From positions 1-64,000 of the forward strand of contig JASIRB010000122.1 in assembly GCA_030323885.1 (NCBI GenBank): a stretch of 64,000 bases of DNA, written 5' to 3'. The position numbers and the translations under genes are program-made. Numbering within the stretch: position 1 is the first letter of the stretch; every line of letters starts with the position of its first letter. This stretch comes from Branchipolynoe longqiensis. Lineage: Eukaryota > Annelida > Polychaeta > Phyllodocida > Polynoidae. Positions 10,277-21,675 of the stretch are shown here, piece by piece. The notes beneath the pieces are model-generated. The model made no database searches. It was not told the DNA's origin and saw only the letters and a list, made by a program, of their open reading frames with translations.

Positions 10277-11610
10277 ATGGCCACGAAGCGGAGTAAGCGC
10301 GGTGCAGCAGCAGCCGAGGGGCGTGTTCCGAGTGGAGTGGACGAGGAGTACGACTCCTCACCCGTGTTGTCGGCAGGGCCTTCGACACAGCCCGGGGCGC
10401 ATATTCTCTCCGAGGAGGACATAGTGCCTGACGGCGCCGCGGCTCAAAATTGGGAGACGCGGTTTGCGGCGATGGAGAGTCATATTATGGCTCTCAAACC
10501 ACCGGTGTCTCGTAAACGGCGAATGCCGAGTGTCCAAGAGGAGTCTTCATTTGAGGATTTCTCGGAGACAGACTCAGCGATGGAGCTTAAGGCTCCTCCT
10601 CCTTCTCCTAAACGGAGGAAGAAGAAGAAACATATCGTTTCTTCTGGTGATGATTTCACCAAGGAACGGGGGAAGACTGGACCAAGTCCAAGAAGAAGAA
10701 GAAGAGGAAAGATTCTTCTTCTTCAGATTCGTCCACAGATTCCACTTCCACGGAATCGGACTCAGACACACGATATGAAGGTGTCTATGCTGCCATTGGT
10801 GGCAAAGTGGCTAAGAAAGTGGAGAAGCCAAGGGCTAAGCGTGTGAAAACCACTACGCTTATGCGTGAGAACATTAATGGCCATTTCCGCACGTTTAAAC
10901 CGGCGGAGATTATTTCCAAGTTAGCAGATGAGTTAACAGGCATTAAAGGTGTTCCCAACTCCATCATTAAGGAGATGGATCGAGATGTCAATATGACGGA
11001 TGACCGTAAGAGATTTGAGGGTGTGTTGCACACAGTGCATAAGGCGGTGCCTGGTACCCTAACAGCTATTGCTCCTGTGGCAAATAGAATGCAACGAGAA
11101 AATAAGTTCTCGTCTTTGGCTAAGACGATGGACAAAGGAATTGCATTGTTGGCGGCGGCAGGTAATTACCTGTCGTATCGAAGATATGAAAATGTCTTCA
11201 AGTCGGTTTGCACAGATGCTGGCAAAGAAGTGGCTCGCTCAAAGAAGATTACGGATAATGATGGGAAAGAGTTTACGCTCTTTCTCGCTCCAGAGCCGAT
11301 TAAAAGGAAACCTTTAGATAACACGGAAATGTTTGGCGGTCAACTACAATACCTCTATAAAGAGGTAGAAACTGCAGCCAAGAGTGGCAAAAACATGGAT
11401 GGTAAGAAGAAACAGGAAACTCCTCGTTTCAAAAGGTCACGAGGGGATTTTCGTCCACGGCGGTTCACCAGGGGAACCAGACCGGGCTCAAACTTCGGTC
11501 AAGCTTTTCGGGGCCGGGGCGCTCGCTCAGGCTGGACCGACAACACCGCACGGCCACTAGGCCGAGGCGTCAACTCGCCGAGACCCTTCCCCAGGGGCGG
11601 GTCCAAGTAG
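10277..11610 (+). pseudogene. DIRS copy 2 gag-like ORF, frameshifted
   Basis: Starts at 10277 with MATKRSKRG. One frame runs to about 10680, inside a lysine-rich AAGAAGAAG tract; the homologous continuation is in a second frame from about 10807 to 11610, which holds the FKPAE block, GKEVARSKK and the RG-rich tail. A single indel in the A/G tract would account for the break. A TTTGTTTCAG tract, good as a splice acceptor, ends seven bases before the ATG. Confidence 0.8.
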
Positions 11611-11674
11611 AGGTTGAAACACAGACGTTACAAGTCCTTCCAGCCTCTAAAACCACACAAACTGTAACAACTTT

Positions 11675-13525
11675 GTGGCTGGTAATATTAATAATCATAT
11701 TTCTGAGTGGCACAAAATTACTAGTGACCAAGAAATTTTACAAATAGTTAGGGGTGTTCAGATTCCCTTCACACAAATTCCGGTACAAGGCAGGATACCT
11801 TTTCCTTATAACATTGAACCGGTTGAACGAGAGGCACTAACTAAACAGGTACAAAAATTCTTTGAGAAAGGAATTATACAAAAAGTGACATACTGTTCAG
11901 GAGAGTTTATTTCAAACATCTTCTCGAGACCAAAGCCTAATGGCGAGGTTCGAATGATCCTGGATTTAACAATCCTCAATGAAATGGTTGAATATCGACA
12001 TTTTAAAATGTTCTCGCTAGATACGGCACGAGATCTGATTACGCCAGATGCGTGGATGGCTAGTGTTGATTTACAAGATGCATATTATACGCTTCCCATA
12101 AGGGAAAAAGACCGGAAAATTTCTTCGGTTTCTTTGGGATAACCAACTCTATGAGTTTACCTGCATGCCGAATGGTTTAGCTTGTGCCCCTCGTTTATTC
12201 ACTAAACTGCTTAAACCTGTTTTCTCAGTAATGGCGCGGAAGGGTCATATAATGTTTCCATACATAGATGATTCCTTTATTATAGCATCAACACAAATTG
12301 ATTGTGTGAATGCAGTTTTGGATTTATGTGCATTACTCACTAAATTGGGGTTTCATGTACATCCACAAAAGTCAGTGCTTAAACCAACAAAACAACTCAA
12401 ATGTTTAGGTTTATTCTGGATACACAGTCTCTTACAGTGTCGATAACAGAACAAAAACTAATTAAGTTTATGAATACAGCGACCCAGCTTATTAAGTTAC
12501 CAAAACCTAAAATTAGACAGGTCGCAGTCCTTATTGGGATAATGATATTGTATGCACCCGCTATTCTATACGGGAAGGCCCATATTAAATCTCTAGAAAT
12601 AGATAAAAATTTAGCGTTAACACGAACTAAAGGGAATTTTGAGCGAAAGATGTTTATTTCGCAAGAAGGGCTACAGGATATTGCATGGTGGATGCAACAC
12701 ATAGCAAGTTCACCAAATCCAATCCGCATGGCGGAACCTAATACGGTAATTACTACTGATGCTTCGTTAGAAGGTTGGGGAGCTCATCGAGATGGGGTCA
12801 CAACAGGAGGTAGATGGCTTGATGATGAAAAATCAGACCATATTAATGCGCTAGAATTGCGTGCTATTTATCTGGGCTTATGTAGTTTAGTAAAGATACA
12901 TAAATCACAAGTTAGAATACTAACTGATAATACTACTGCCATGGCATATATTCGTAACATGGGTGGAACCAAATCAAAGCCTTGCAATCAGTTGTCTAAA
13001 CTGATTTGGAACTGGGTACAGGCTCAACAAGTCTGGCTGACTGTAGCGCATATTCCAGGGTCACAGAATACACTTGCAGACCATAAAAGTAGAAATTTCC
13101 ATGACCATTTAGAATGGTCTCTCTCTACACCTTTGTTTAACTTCATTTGTGAAAAATGGGGTACACCTAAAGTTGACTTGTTTGCATCACGAAATAATAA
13201 CAAATTACCGTGTTATGTTTCTTGGCATCCTGAACCGGAGGCTTGGAAAGTAGATGCATTTGCTATTACCTGGGAAAATAATTATTTTTATATTTTCCCA
13301 CCGTTTAGCATTATCAGCCGAGTTGTCAGGAAAATCGGTTTGGAAGGGACACATGCTATACTGGTGGTGCCCGATTGGGACACGCAACCTTGGCTGCCAG
13401 CAGTTTCACAACTGGCAAAAGAACATATACGATTCCCAAGAAAACTCGGGAATCTGACACACCACGGACCGCTAGTGGTTCACGGCGACGTGTCAACGAC
13501 GCCCCTATTGGCATTCCTTTTCTAA
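11675..13525 (+). pseudogene. DIRS copy 2 pol (RT-RNase H), two frameshifts
   Basis: Homologous to copy 1 pol along its length. The frame is lost by one extra base around 12115 (copy 1 has one A fewer in CCGAAAATTTC) and regained in stages: the RT middle with PYIDDSF runs at 12165-12400, and after a one-base loss near 12409 the RNase H (TTDASLEGW, TDNTTAMAY, IPGSQNTLAD) and tail run from 12401 to 13525. Both indels are in short homopolymers. The rest is conserved, so inactivation is recent. Confidence 0.87.
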
Positions 13526-14439
13526 GGAAACAGCTGCAGCAATTTGGATTGGACAAAATTACTGAGAATAGGATAGTATCTAATGCCTGGAGGCCAGGAA
13601 CTGTCAAAATGTACACATCCTATTTAAAGAAATGGGGTGTACATTGTTTGTTAATGAAAGTCAAGCCAACAATTCCAACAATTTCACAAGTAGCTCGTTT
13701 TCTTCGTTCTCTAGAGGATGAAGGACTATCCTTTGGGTCGATCAATGCGGCAAGATGTGCGTTATCAATCATATTACCTAGAATTGATGGCGAAACAGTT
13801 GGAAAACATTATGTTCTTTGTTATCTACTTCGTTCAATTTATCAAAGGAATCCTCCAAAACCAAAGTATAGTCGGTTTTGGGATGTGTCTATAGTATTTA
13901 AGTTGTTTCAGGCTTGGCCTCACAACTCGTGGTTAGATATAAAACAATTAGGTTTTAAGGTCGCGGTCCTGTTATTATTAGTAACCGGACACAGAGGACA
14001 GACGATTGTTGCTTTATCCTTAACTGGATTAGAAATAGACAAGAAACAAGCTACGTTTGATTTAGCACAATTGCTCAAATCGAACACGTTAGGTGACCCT
14101 TTATCTATGGTTCACTTAGACTGCTTTCCGAATGATCGGAAATTATGTGTTGTGTCAGCCATACGGGCTTATATATCTAAGACAAAGGATTTACGTGCAT
14201 CACAACAACTATTAGTGAGCTTTATAAAGCCACATAAGGCAATTTCACGAGACACCCTTGCCAGATGGACAATTACGGTGTTGAAATTGGCTGGAGTGGA
14301 TACGGGCAAATACTCTTCCCACTCAACTAGAGGTGCCATGGTCTCCAAGGCACGGTTGCTAGGTATTTCTGTGAAAAGAATACTACCGCATGCAGGCTGG
14401 AAGACGGCTAAGTCGTTTGCAAAACATTACAACAAATGA
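13375..14439 (+). CDS. DIRS copy 2 tyrosine recombinase, C-terminally shortened
   Basis: A 354-codon ORF overlapping the end of pol. It keeps the R of GHRGQT, the HSTR motif, HAGW and the KHYNK tyrosine. A CGA to TGA change right after KHYNK ends it about 15 codons before the copy 1 stop. As the nucleophile is retained, activity cannot be excluded, but the tail conserved in copy 1 (RLEKPTGVAKRLLAN) is lost. Confidence 0.85.
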   Translation: MGHATLAASSFTTGKRTYTIPKKTRESDTPRTASGSRRRVNDAPIGIPFLRKQLQQFGLDKITENRIVSNAWRPGTVKMYTSYLKKWGVHCLLMKVKPTIPTISQVARFLRSLEDEGLSFGSINAARCALSIILPRIDGETVGKHYVLCYLLRSIYQRNPPKPKYSRFWDVSIVFKLFQAWPHNSWLDIKQLGFKVAVLLLLVTGHRGQTIVALSLTGLEIDKKQATFDLAQLLKSNTLGDPLSMVHLDCFPNDRKLCVVSAIRAYISKTKDLRASQQLLVSFIKPHKAISRDTLARWTITVLKLAGVDTGKYSSHSTRGAMVSKARLLGISVKRILPHAGWKTAKSFAKHYNK

Positions 14440-14563
14440 CTAGAAAAGCCTACCGGCATTGCAAAGCGCCTGCTCGCCAACTAACAAGAATAGGTGAGAA
14501 CAAAAACGTTGAATATTATATAAGAATGGATGATATTAAGGATAAAAATGAATTATGTAAAGG

Positions 14564-14698
14564 TCTCCCTAGCCTGAGGCTAGCCTGAGGCTGTATACCG
14601 AGGTAAAATAGTATAGTTATACGAATCTTACCTGGGTATAGATGATGGATAACTGTTGTTTTCCCGAGGTAGAAGCCTCGGGTAGACGTGGGCTAGGG
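14564..14698 (+). repeat. DIRS copy 2 internal complementary region
   Basis: Bases 14566-14610 complement the left end and 14608-14698 complement the right end (14835-14925) without a mismatch that I can find. Confidence 0.9.
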
Positions 14699-14834
14699 CC
14701 CGCCCACCACACCCTACCACGTCTATCCCGTTGGTGTACCGTTACGGGAAAATCATAGTATCCATTGTATTGAAAGATCATTTTTATCCTGAATAAGTAG
14801 GTTAAAATTGCTGGTACCTCACGTGCTTCCTTCT

Positions 14835-14925
14835 CCCTAGCCCACGTCTACCCGAGGCTTCTACCTCGGGAAAACAACAGTTATCCATCATCTATACCCA
14901 GGTAAGATTCGTATAACTATACTAT
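14835..14925 (+). repeat. DIRS copy 2 right terminal repeat
   Basis: A 91-nt arm, exact complement of 14608-14698, preceded by the complement of the left-end segment at about 14806-14840. An (AT) run follows the end. Confidence 0.9.
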
Positions 14926-15436
14926 ATATATATAGCTTTTAGAATCCAAGATGGTGGTGATCACATGATCCAATCTTCCAATCCCTAACAAGCATTCCTC
15001 TAACCACCAATGAGGGTTCAATATCCCTGTTGCCAAGGCATGGTTAGGTCTGTCTCTGGGGCAGAGATCCATAAATAACTCTAGGGAGCGGGTATGTGAG
15101 GCAACTTCTCAAAGACTCCACCTAAGAAGTGACACTCTCTCTCTATACTATTTTACTAATCAATTTCTATCTTTATGAGTAATAGCATACCAACTCCACA
15201 TATCCCTCATATGCCTTTGGTTTTATATATTACCATTTTATAGACAAGTTGCAATTTATTATAGTAGAGTTCATATATCCCATATCTCAAAATATCGGAA
15301 AATTTTACATTAGGGTATGGTCGTATCTGCTCTGGAGAAACGGTTACCATCTCTAATTGACTGGTGGAAGGCTCTTATGGCTGTGTGTTGGTAGAAGGCT
15401 GTGACTGTGTGCTGGTGGAATGCTGTGGCTGTGTGC
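14926..15436. other. pogo element interior right of DIRS copy 2, no gene seen
   Basis: The missing part of the transposase is not here: no DDE-like frame is visible on the - strand. Contains CT-rich and AT-rich tracts. Bases 15353-15440 are a degenerate repeat of a GCTGTGGCTGTGTGCTGG type unit. Confidence 0.5.
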
Positions 15437-15538
15437 TCGAAACGCTCTTTTCTTCTCTACAACTTCTTCCACAGCCCTCTTCATTAGCTCTGCTGAGAAG
15501 AGACCTCTGTCCGTCTTCCCTTCTTTCTTTCTAGGCAT
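15437..15538 (-). pseudogene. Transposase N-terminus (PSQ-like), truncated
   Basis: Reading leftwards from an ATG at 15538 the peptide begins MPRKKEGKTDRGLFSAELM and continues KRAVEEVVEKKRAFR, the pattern typical of the first helices of a pipsqueak-type helix-turn-helix at the start of pogo/jerky transposases. After that the frame runs into a histidine/serine repeat and stops, so the helix-turn-helix is cut short. The DDE domain is absent. Confidence 0.6.
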
Positions 15539-15801
15539 TCTTCCTGTACTTGATACAGCACTATTCTGAAGAAAAGTAATATCAGTAATTAGTTTTCTAC
15601 CAAATAACAATGATTTCATTGATATATATATTCCTTTGAAATGCCCATTGGACTCCAAAGTGGCTCATCAGACCCCATAGAAAATGGCTCATTGTTCCCC
15701 AACACCACTTTCATTATGTTAGCCCAGTATACAAGAGAACCTCATGACTGATTGACTAAAACTGTATTTAGAAGTCAAGAGAAATTACTAACAAAAAATA
15801 C

Positions 15802-17340
15802 AAACCTTTAGACACTGTATACCACAGCATATTAATAAGAAAATTAAACAACATGGGCATTAAATCCAAATCAATAAACTGGATAAAATGCGACCTAAAC
15901 AACACGCAGCAAAAAACTAAAGTAAATGGTACACTCTCAGATCAACAAACTGTCACCTGTGTTGTACCCAAAGGATCAGTCCTGGGACCACTACTATTTA
16001 TACTATACATAAACGACCTAGAAAAATGGCTGGAGACAGAATGTTTCCAGCTATATGCGGATGACACTGCCGTATATGCAGAAGGAAGCACAGTAGAGGA
16101 GGTAGCAACCAAACTGAACAACCTCCTGCTAAAGCTGGACGGCTGGTGTGAATCCAATAAAATAACCATCAATGCAAATAAATCTAAAACAGTACTCTTC
16201 TCACATACAGCAATCACAGGAAGAAACCTACAATGCACACTAGGAAACCAAACACTGGAAAGTATAAATCACTACAAATACCTAGGCCTAGAACTAGATA
16301 GCCAGCTAAACTACAATCTGTGTGTAACAAAAATCATACAAAAAGTAAATCACAAACTATGGCTATTTGCTAAACTAAGAAACTATATGACACAAGATGT
16401 GTCAATAAAAATCTTCAACGGCATGGTACTCCCCTACTTTGACTATGGGGATGTAATCTACATGGGTGCTAAAAAAGAGCTACTTAAAAAATTGCAGAAT
16501 AGGGCCCTGAAAATCTGCCTGAAAGTAGACCAACTACACCCCCTTATGACCTACACAAAAGAACTAAAGTAAAGCTACTAGAAAACAAAGGATAATCCAC
16601 CTAAAAACATTAGCATATGGATATAGCCAAGACATTAAGTGTCTAACCCAACCACTAAGGGACACCAGAGCAAGCAAGGCACCACTACTAAGGCAGACCA
16701 GAAACCAGATCAAAGCCCATGAAAGGAGCACACTGGAAATGGCCGCCAATGCATGGAATGCGCAAACGGTGAAAGAAAGACAAATCCCTGGCCTAAAAAC
16801 GTGCAAAAAATATCTGTGCAAAATAAAAACTGGGAACCCCAACTGAACTGCACCACAAGGGGGCAGGTGATATGTCACGGCCCACCAACTGGACAGCCCA
16901 GGGCAGGATAACCGGAAATATAGAAGCCAGATAACATATCCAACAACAATATAAATCAAATCAAATTCAAACAAACATAACTCAACCACCTATTTTGTAC
17001 AGGTCTATGGACATGTAAATAAAATAGGCTAGTATAGATTTAAGTAGAAAAAAGCGAAAACTCTTCCCAAGAAAACCCAAAACACTAATATAGAACCTTA
17101 AGAAAACAACTAACATAGTAATAAGACTGGAACAAAAATATAATGCCAAGAGGGCCCCCCAAAAAACCAACAGACTATCTATCTGCTACTGAAATGCAGA
17201 CAATCAAATAACTTATCAGCAGCTACTGTTTGATAAGACAACACCAACACTACAGCTGGCCAGCATTGAAAACAAGCCTGGGTACCCGGGCTTACATGCT
17301 GTGGACAGTATAAATACAGCCTCAATAAAAAAAAAATTAT
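15802..17340 (+). mobile_element. LINE A, CR1/Jockey-like, 5' truncated
   Basis: Closely matches the reverse complement of LINE B (26777-30524) from its RT middle to the 3' end, finishing at an A-rich run after CAATAAAAAAAAAA (about 17330). The 5' boundary is near 15802-15812, upstream of a GACACTGTATACCAC block. It lies in the right arm of the pogo-like element. Confidence 0.85.
15853..16572 (+). pseudogene. LINE A reverse transcriptase, C-terminal half
   Basis: A 239-codon open frame in a 5'-truncated copy. It contains the PKGSVLGPLLFILYINDL motif, the catalytic YADDT, the CESNKITINANKSK block and the KYLGLELDSQL block usual in CR1/Jockey-group reverse transcriptases. Endonuclease and the RT fingers are missing through truncation, so it cannot support retrotransposition. 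Confidence 0.87.
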
Positions 17341-17703
17341 CGCCTCAATATTAAATTGTAACCAAAACAAAAAATGTACTCACGGTAGTTAAAAACTTAC
17401 TTTTTGATTGGTGTGTTCATCGCCTGCTCCAAAGCTCTATAAACAACATGGGTGAAGGCCACATGTGTAATAGTTGCATTGATGGTGAATATATGTCACT
17501 ACTGTTTTCCAGTCAAGAGTTATAGGGGTGGCTCAAAGGTCCCCATGACTCATCGGTCCCCAGTTACCCCTACACATTATGGATGTCTAAATTAGTAAAA
17601 ACTGACTAATAGTAATTCAGACTAATTTATATCATTTCTATTTACTTAATATATAGATTTATACAAAGTGCATGCATGATAAAACGTATTTGTTTTGTTA
17701 CAG

Positions 17704-17777
17704 TTGGCCAGTGCGGTAATCAAATAGGATGTCGTTTCTGGGATCTGGCACTTCGGGAACACTCACACACAAATAAG
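17704..17777 (+). CDS. TUBE1: epsilon-tubulin exon (N-terminal nucleotide-binding region)
   Basis: The exon follows a TTGTTACAG acceptor and ends before GTAGAG. With one base from an earlier exon it encodes GQCGNQIGCRFWDLALREH followed by SHTNK, the N-terminal GTP-binding segment of tubulins in its epsilon form. Epsilon-tubulin works at centrioles and basal bodies in triplet microtubule assembly. The expected first exon (about ten codons with the start) was not found upstream; the preceding intron contains the pogo-like element or lies further left. Confidence 0.9.
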
Positions 17778-18346
17778 GTAGAGTTGTTTATGTCAGGGAC
17801 GGATCCAGGGTTTGGACTAACGGGTGAATGCTGATATGGGGCTGGGTGTGGGAGGGGGGGAGGGTGTCCCCTCCCCGGGAAAAAGACACTAGAAAATGTG
17901 ATTTCTTTTTATCTGCCGGGGTGGGTGAGCGGGGGTGGGGTGGGGTGGGGGGGGAGCACCTGTCCATGGGCCCCTCCCCTAAATCTGCCACTGAATGTAC
18001 TAATTTATTATTTTACATAGACAAATGAGTCAACACGACATGATTAATAGGTTTCTCTGGCTGGCAATAAAAGACCTGCCTTACTTTATTAAAACTAAAT
18101 TATGTAACCAACTAACCTACAACTGGCTGGTACCAGGCCACCGACCGCAACCAGCACCAAACTATACACTCCTTGATACAGACCTACAGTGTTCCAAACT
18201 GCTCGACCTACCCAGCACCAATTCAACCATAATATTTGCATAATGGTTTTTATACTATTATTCTACATGGACAAATGAGACAAAGCAACAGGATTGAGGT
18301 GATCAATATCGCTGGCTAACAATAGAGACCCAACCACACCCCAACT
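17778..18346. other. TUBE1 intron start, degenerate repeats
   Basis: G-rich tract at 17840-17960. Two related segments beginning GACAAATGAGWCAA (about 18020 and 18271) look like old copies of a LINE 3' end, but I cannot place them in a family. Confidence 0.4.
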
Positions 18347-18530
18347 GTTTGTTTGTTTGTTTGTTGTTGTTTTACGTCCTAGCAACATCTAAGGTCATAT
18401 CAGGACGGGGCTAATGTTTTACATTTTTCAGACAAAACGCCACACGCATGTCAAGTTGGTTGGTTTGTTGTTAGAGTTTTATGTCCTGGCAACATATAAG
18501 GTCATATCAGGACGAGTGTCGACTTGCTAA
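18347..18530 (-). repeat. Two SINE 3'-tail fragments
   Basis: Both 18347-18410 and 18461-18530 read, on the - strand, GACCTTAGATGTTGCTAGGA then an ACAACAAACAAAC-type tail (the second diverged). They match the 3' end of the full SINE at 53193-53521. Separated by about 50 unrelated bases. Confidence 0.75.
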
Positions 18531-18657
18531 AGCTTGATGTATGGTGCAATGCCAACAAAATCAATGTGAAAAGGTTTAAGCTGTTTTCTTTACCACAACC
18601 AAAACAAATATTAACACAAATTTCACATGTGAACTAGGGGAAAGCTACTAGAACAAG

Positions 18658-18915
18658 TTGCCCCCCTGCAAGTACTTGGGACTAACCCTAGCTAAGCACC
18701 TACACTTTAATGAATGTATAGAGGGCATCATCCCGAAAATAAATCACAAAATCTGGTTACTATCCAAGATTAGATATTACATGGCAGAAAGCATGGCCAT
18801 CAATGTCTTCAAATCTATGGTGGCACCATATTTTGACTATGGGGATATAGTCTTCATGGGGGGAGTAAGGCATATCTAGATAAAATATAAAAGCTCCAAA
18901 ATAGAGCTCTAAAAA
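18658..18915 (+). pseudogene. Old CR1/Jockey-like RT fragment
   Basis: Encodes a diverged version of the KYLGL...HFNECIEGIIPKINHKIW...YFDYGDIVFMG segment seen in LINEs A and C, about 70 codons, then decays. It is clearly older than LINEs A-C, judged by amino-acid divergence. No ends can be defined. Confidence 0.7.
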
Positions 18916-19479
18916 TATGCCTAGGGTAGGGAAGAGCTGTTAGAGCTGTTTAAGATAGCAGGAGAACAATTCCTCACTAACAGGTGATAGGATTATGTAA
19001 GATCATATCCGTACAACAAATCGTGAACTGAAAAAACCCCAGGAAGATACAAACAAAGTGTACAAGAAGCAACAATGGTCCATTGCTAGAAATGGTAAAA
19101 TCAAAATGCAGTGCAAATGATCACAGTGTAGTTAACATGAGTGCCAATATCTGGAATAAACTGCCAGCTGCATCAAGGAATGCAAATAACACAGTGGTGT
19201 TTAAAGCTGCATAGTCTGATAAAAACATCAAATTTTGAAAACCTAAATAATTATCTAGATTTTATTCTACATATCTAACTTAGATACTGATGCACTTATT
19301 AAGCATTTGTTGCCACATGGAAGGGAATATGGAGACAGTTGAATGGAAGCTGGTACTGCTGAAGCCTATGCTGACAGATTTTTGGCATGCCTGCTAAAAC
19401 TAATTTGACATGTTTATTGTTCAAATATCACAAAAGTTAGTCATTTAAAATAAAGTTATTTAAAACTAAAGTAGAGCAA

Positions 19480-20283
19480 CAGAAAACAGGCAACAGAAAA
19501 CAAAAATAAACAATACACTATCAGACAACCAACCTGTCACATGTGGTGTACCCCAAGGGTCAGTGTTAGGGCCACTACTCTTTATAATCTATATAAACGA
19601 TCCAGAAAAATGGTTGCAAACTGAATGCCTCCAACTATATGCAGATGACACAGTCATATACACAAATGGCACCACAGAAGAGGAGGTAATAACTAAACTA
19701 AATAAACTCCTACTAAAACTAGACGAGTGGTGTGAGTCCAACAAAATAACCATCAACACAAGCAAATCAAAAGCAGTACTCTTCTCGCATAAACAAATGA
19801 CAGAAAGAAAACTACGCAGTAAGTTAGGAAACCAAACATTAGAAAATGTAGACCATTACAAATACCTTGGCCTTGAGTTGGACAGCCAACTAAACTACAA
19901 CCTATGTATAAATAAAATTATCCAGAAAGTAAACCACAAACTGTGTCTATTTGCAAAGCTAAGAGAATACATGACACAAGAAATGTCAATAAAAATCTTA
20001 AAGGGCATGGTGCTCCCCTATTTTGACTATGGAGATGTAGACTACATGGGTGCCAGAAAAGAACTACTAAAAAAACTGCAAATACTGCAGAACAGAGCCC
20101 TAAAATCTGCCTAAGAGCACCCCACCTATGACATACACAAAAGAACCAAAGTGAAATTACTAGAAAATAGGAGAATAATTTATTTGTAAACATTAGCATA
20201 TAGCTATAGTCAAAACAATAAACTCCTAACAAAACCACAGAGGGCTACTAGAGCAAATAATGTGCCACTACTAAAGCAGATTA
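19480..20283 (+). mobile_element. LINE C, first part (CR1/Jockey-like)
   Basis: A 5'-truncated copy starting near 19480 with an RT frame at 19563-20114 (GPLLFIIYINDPEKW, YADDTVIY, KYLGLELDSQL, YFDYGDVDYMG). It is interrupted at about 20279 by an RTE element and resumes at 23709. ACTAAAGCAGA is present on both sides of the interruption. Confidence 0.87.
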
Positions 20284-20732
20284 GCTGGTATGCAGGTATT
20301 GCAGGTATAGCAATACCTCAGGGAGTTTGATGCCCCTGCCCTGCAGAGTTGTAAACCACTGCCTTGTGGTACAGGTTCTTGACAGAACCGATGGCTAAAG
20401 GCTGCATTCCATATACGCGTAATGCGAATGCGAATGCGACAAAAAATCGAAACGCCTTGAAACCTCTGAGCTACATTCCATATACGCGTAATGCGTATGC
20501 GAATGCGAATAAAATCCATTATCCCGATCGCTCCATGTAGCGATCGGTGCGTAATGCGTAAAGGTGCTGCGAATAGAAAGTCCTCAGTCGCCTTTGTCCA
20601 TTGATATAAGGCTGGAGGAGGCGACTGATAATTACGGACAGCCGGGACAAGGTGGTGCGAACAGAAAAGCATCAGTCGCATTTGTCCATTGATATAAGGC
20701 TGGAGGAGGCGACTGATAATTATGGACAGCCG

Positions 20733-21040
20733 GTCTTCATGAGAAATATGAAGAATGGGACGGTGCAAACATGTAGGTTTATGCAGCGGACCTGTTAGGA
20801 AGCAGTCTTCATGAGAAATATGAAGAATGGGACGGTGCAAACATGTAGGTTTATGCGGCGGACCTGTTAGGAAGCAGTCTTCATGAGAAATATGAAGAAT
20901 GGGACGGTGCAAACATGTAGGTTTATGTGGCGGACCTGTTAGGAAGCAGTCTTCATGAGAAATATGAAGAATGGGACGGTGCAAACATGTAGGTTTATGC
21001 GGCGGACCTGTTAGGAAGCAGTCTTCATATTTGGGACGGT
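20733..21040. repeat. 72-nt minisatellite, about 4.3 units
   Basis: Units start at CTTCATGAGAAATATGAAG (20735, 20807 and onwards) and are nearly identical, differing at ATGCAGCGG / ATGCGGCGG / ATGTGGCGG. Preceded by two copies of a 90-nt unit containing GGCTGGAGGAGGCGACTG. Confidence 0.93.
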
Positions 21041-21092
21041 CCTAACATCCCTCGAAGCAAGCTAAACTGAGCCATGTTTGGACCGTCCCATT

Positions 21093-21675
21093 CTGTGTGT
21101 GTGTGTGTCTCTGTGTGTCTCTGTGTGTGTATCTGTGTCTGTGTGTGTGTGTCTCTGTGTCTGTGTGTGTGTGTCTGTGTGTGTGTGTCTCTGTGTTGTG
21201 TCTCTGTGTCTCTGTGTGTGTATCTGTGTCTGTGTGTGTCTCTGTGTGTGTCTCTGTGTGTCTCTGTGTTGTGTCTCTGTGTGTGTCTGTGTCTCTGTGT
21301 CTTTGTGTCTCTGTTGCTGTGTGTGTGTCTGTGTGTGTATCTCTGTGTCTCTGTGTGTGTCTCTGTGTGTCTCTGTGTGTGTCTCTGTGTCTGTCTGTGT
21401 CTCTGTGTGTATGTCTCTGTGTGTGTCTGTGTGTGTGTCTGTGTGTTGTGTCTCTGTGTGTGTATCTGTGTCTGTGTGTGTCTCTGTGTGTGTCTGTGTG
21501 TGTGTCTGTGTGTGTCTCTTTGTCAGAGACACAGAGACACAGACACACACATAGAGACACACACAGAGACACAGAGTCACACACACAGAGTCACACACAC
21601 AGAGACACACACACAGAGACACGGAGACACAGACACACACATAGAGACACACACAGAGACACAGAGTCACACACA
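21093..21675. repeat. TG/TC microsatellite that switches to CA/GA
   Basis: From 21093 to about 21521 the + strand is TGTGTG with interspersed TCTC. At GTCTCTTTGTCAGAGAC (about 21514-21530) it flips to the complementary CACA/GAGA pattern until about 21675. All long frames here are low-complexity artefacts. Confidence 0.95.

Larger units (their letters stand above)
9534..14925 (+). mobile_element. DIRS-type YR retrotransposon, copy 2 (complete ends)
   Basis: The only copy with both termini and the internal complementary region in the window. The left end starts ATTTTACCTCGG at 9534; the right end is the 91-nt arm ending at 14925. Organisation and sequence are close to copy 1 throughout. It is disabled: gag is frameshifted near 10680, pol has an extra base near 12115 and a missing base near 12409, and the recombinase stops about 15 codons early. 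It lies inside the pogo-like element, so it is the younger of the two. Confidence 0.92.
8424..17574 (-). mobile_element. pogo-like DNA transposon with nested insertions
   Basis: The ends are inverted repeats: GGGGAAACTGGGGACCGATG at 8428 and its near-complement ending at 17570 (GGGGTAACTGGGGACCGATG). Both arms carry extra copies of a TGGCTCATTGG-type motif: 8444, 8611, 8636 on the left and 15660, 15683, 17528, 17547 on the right, in both orientations. A transposase N-terminus (15437-15538) and C-terminus (8889-9284) lie in the arms on the - strand. The middle has been replaced by DIRS copy 2, and LINE A sits in the right arm. Assignment to the pogo/jerky group rests on the N-terminal PSQ-like start and the C-terminal domain; the class is an inference. 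Confidence 0.65.
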
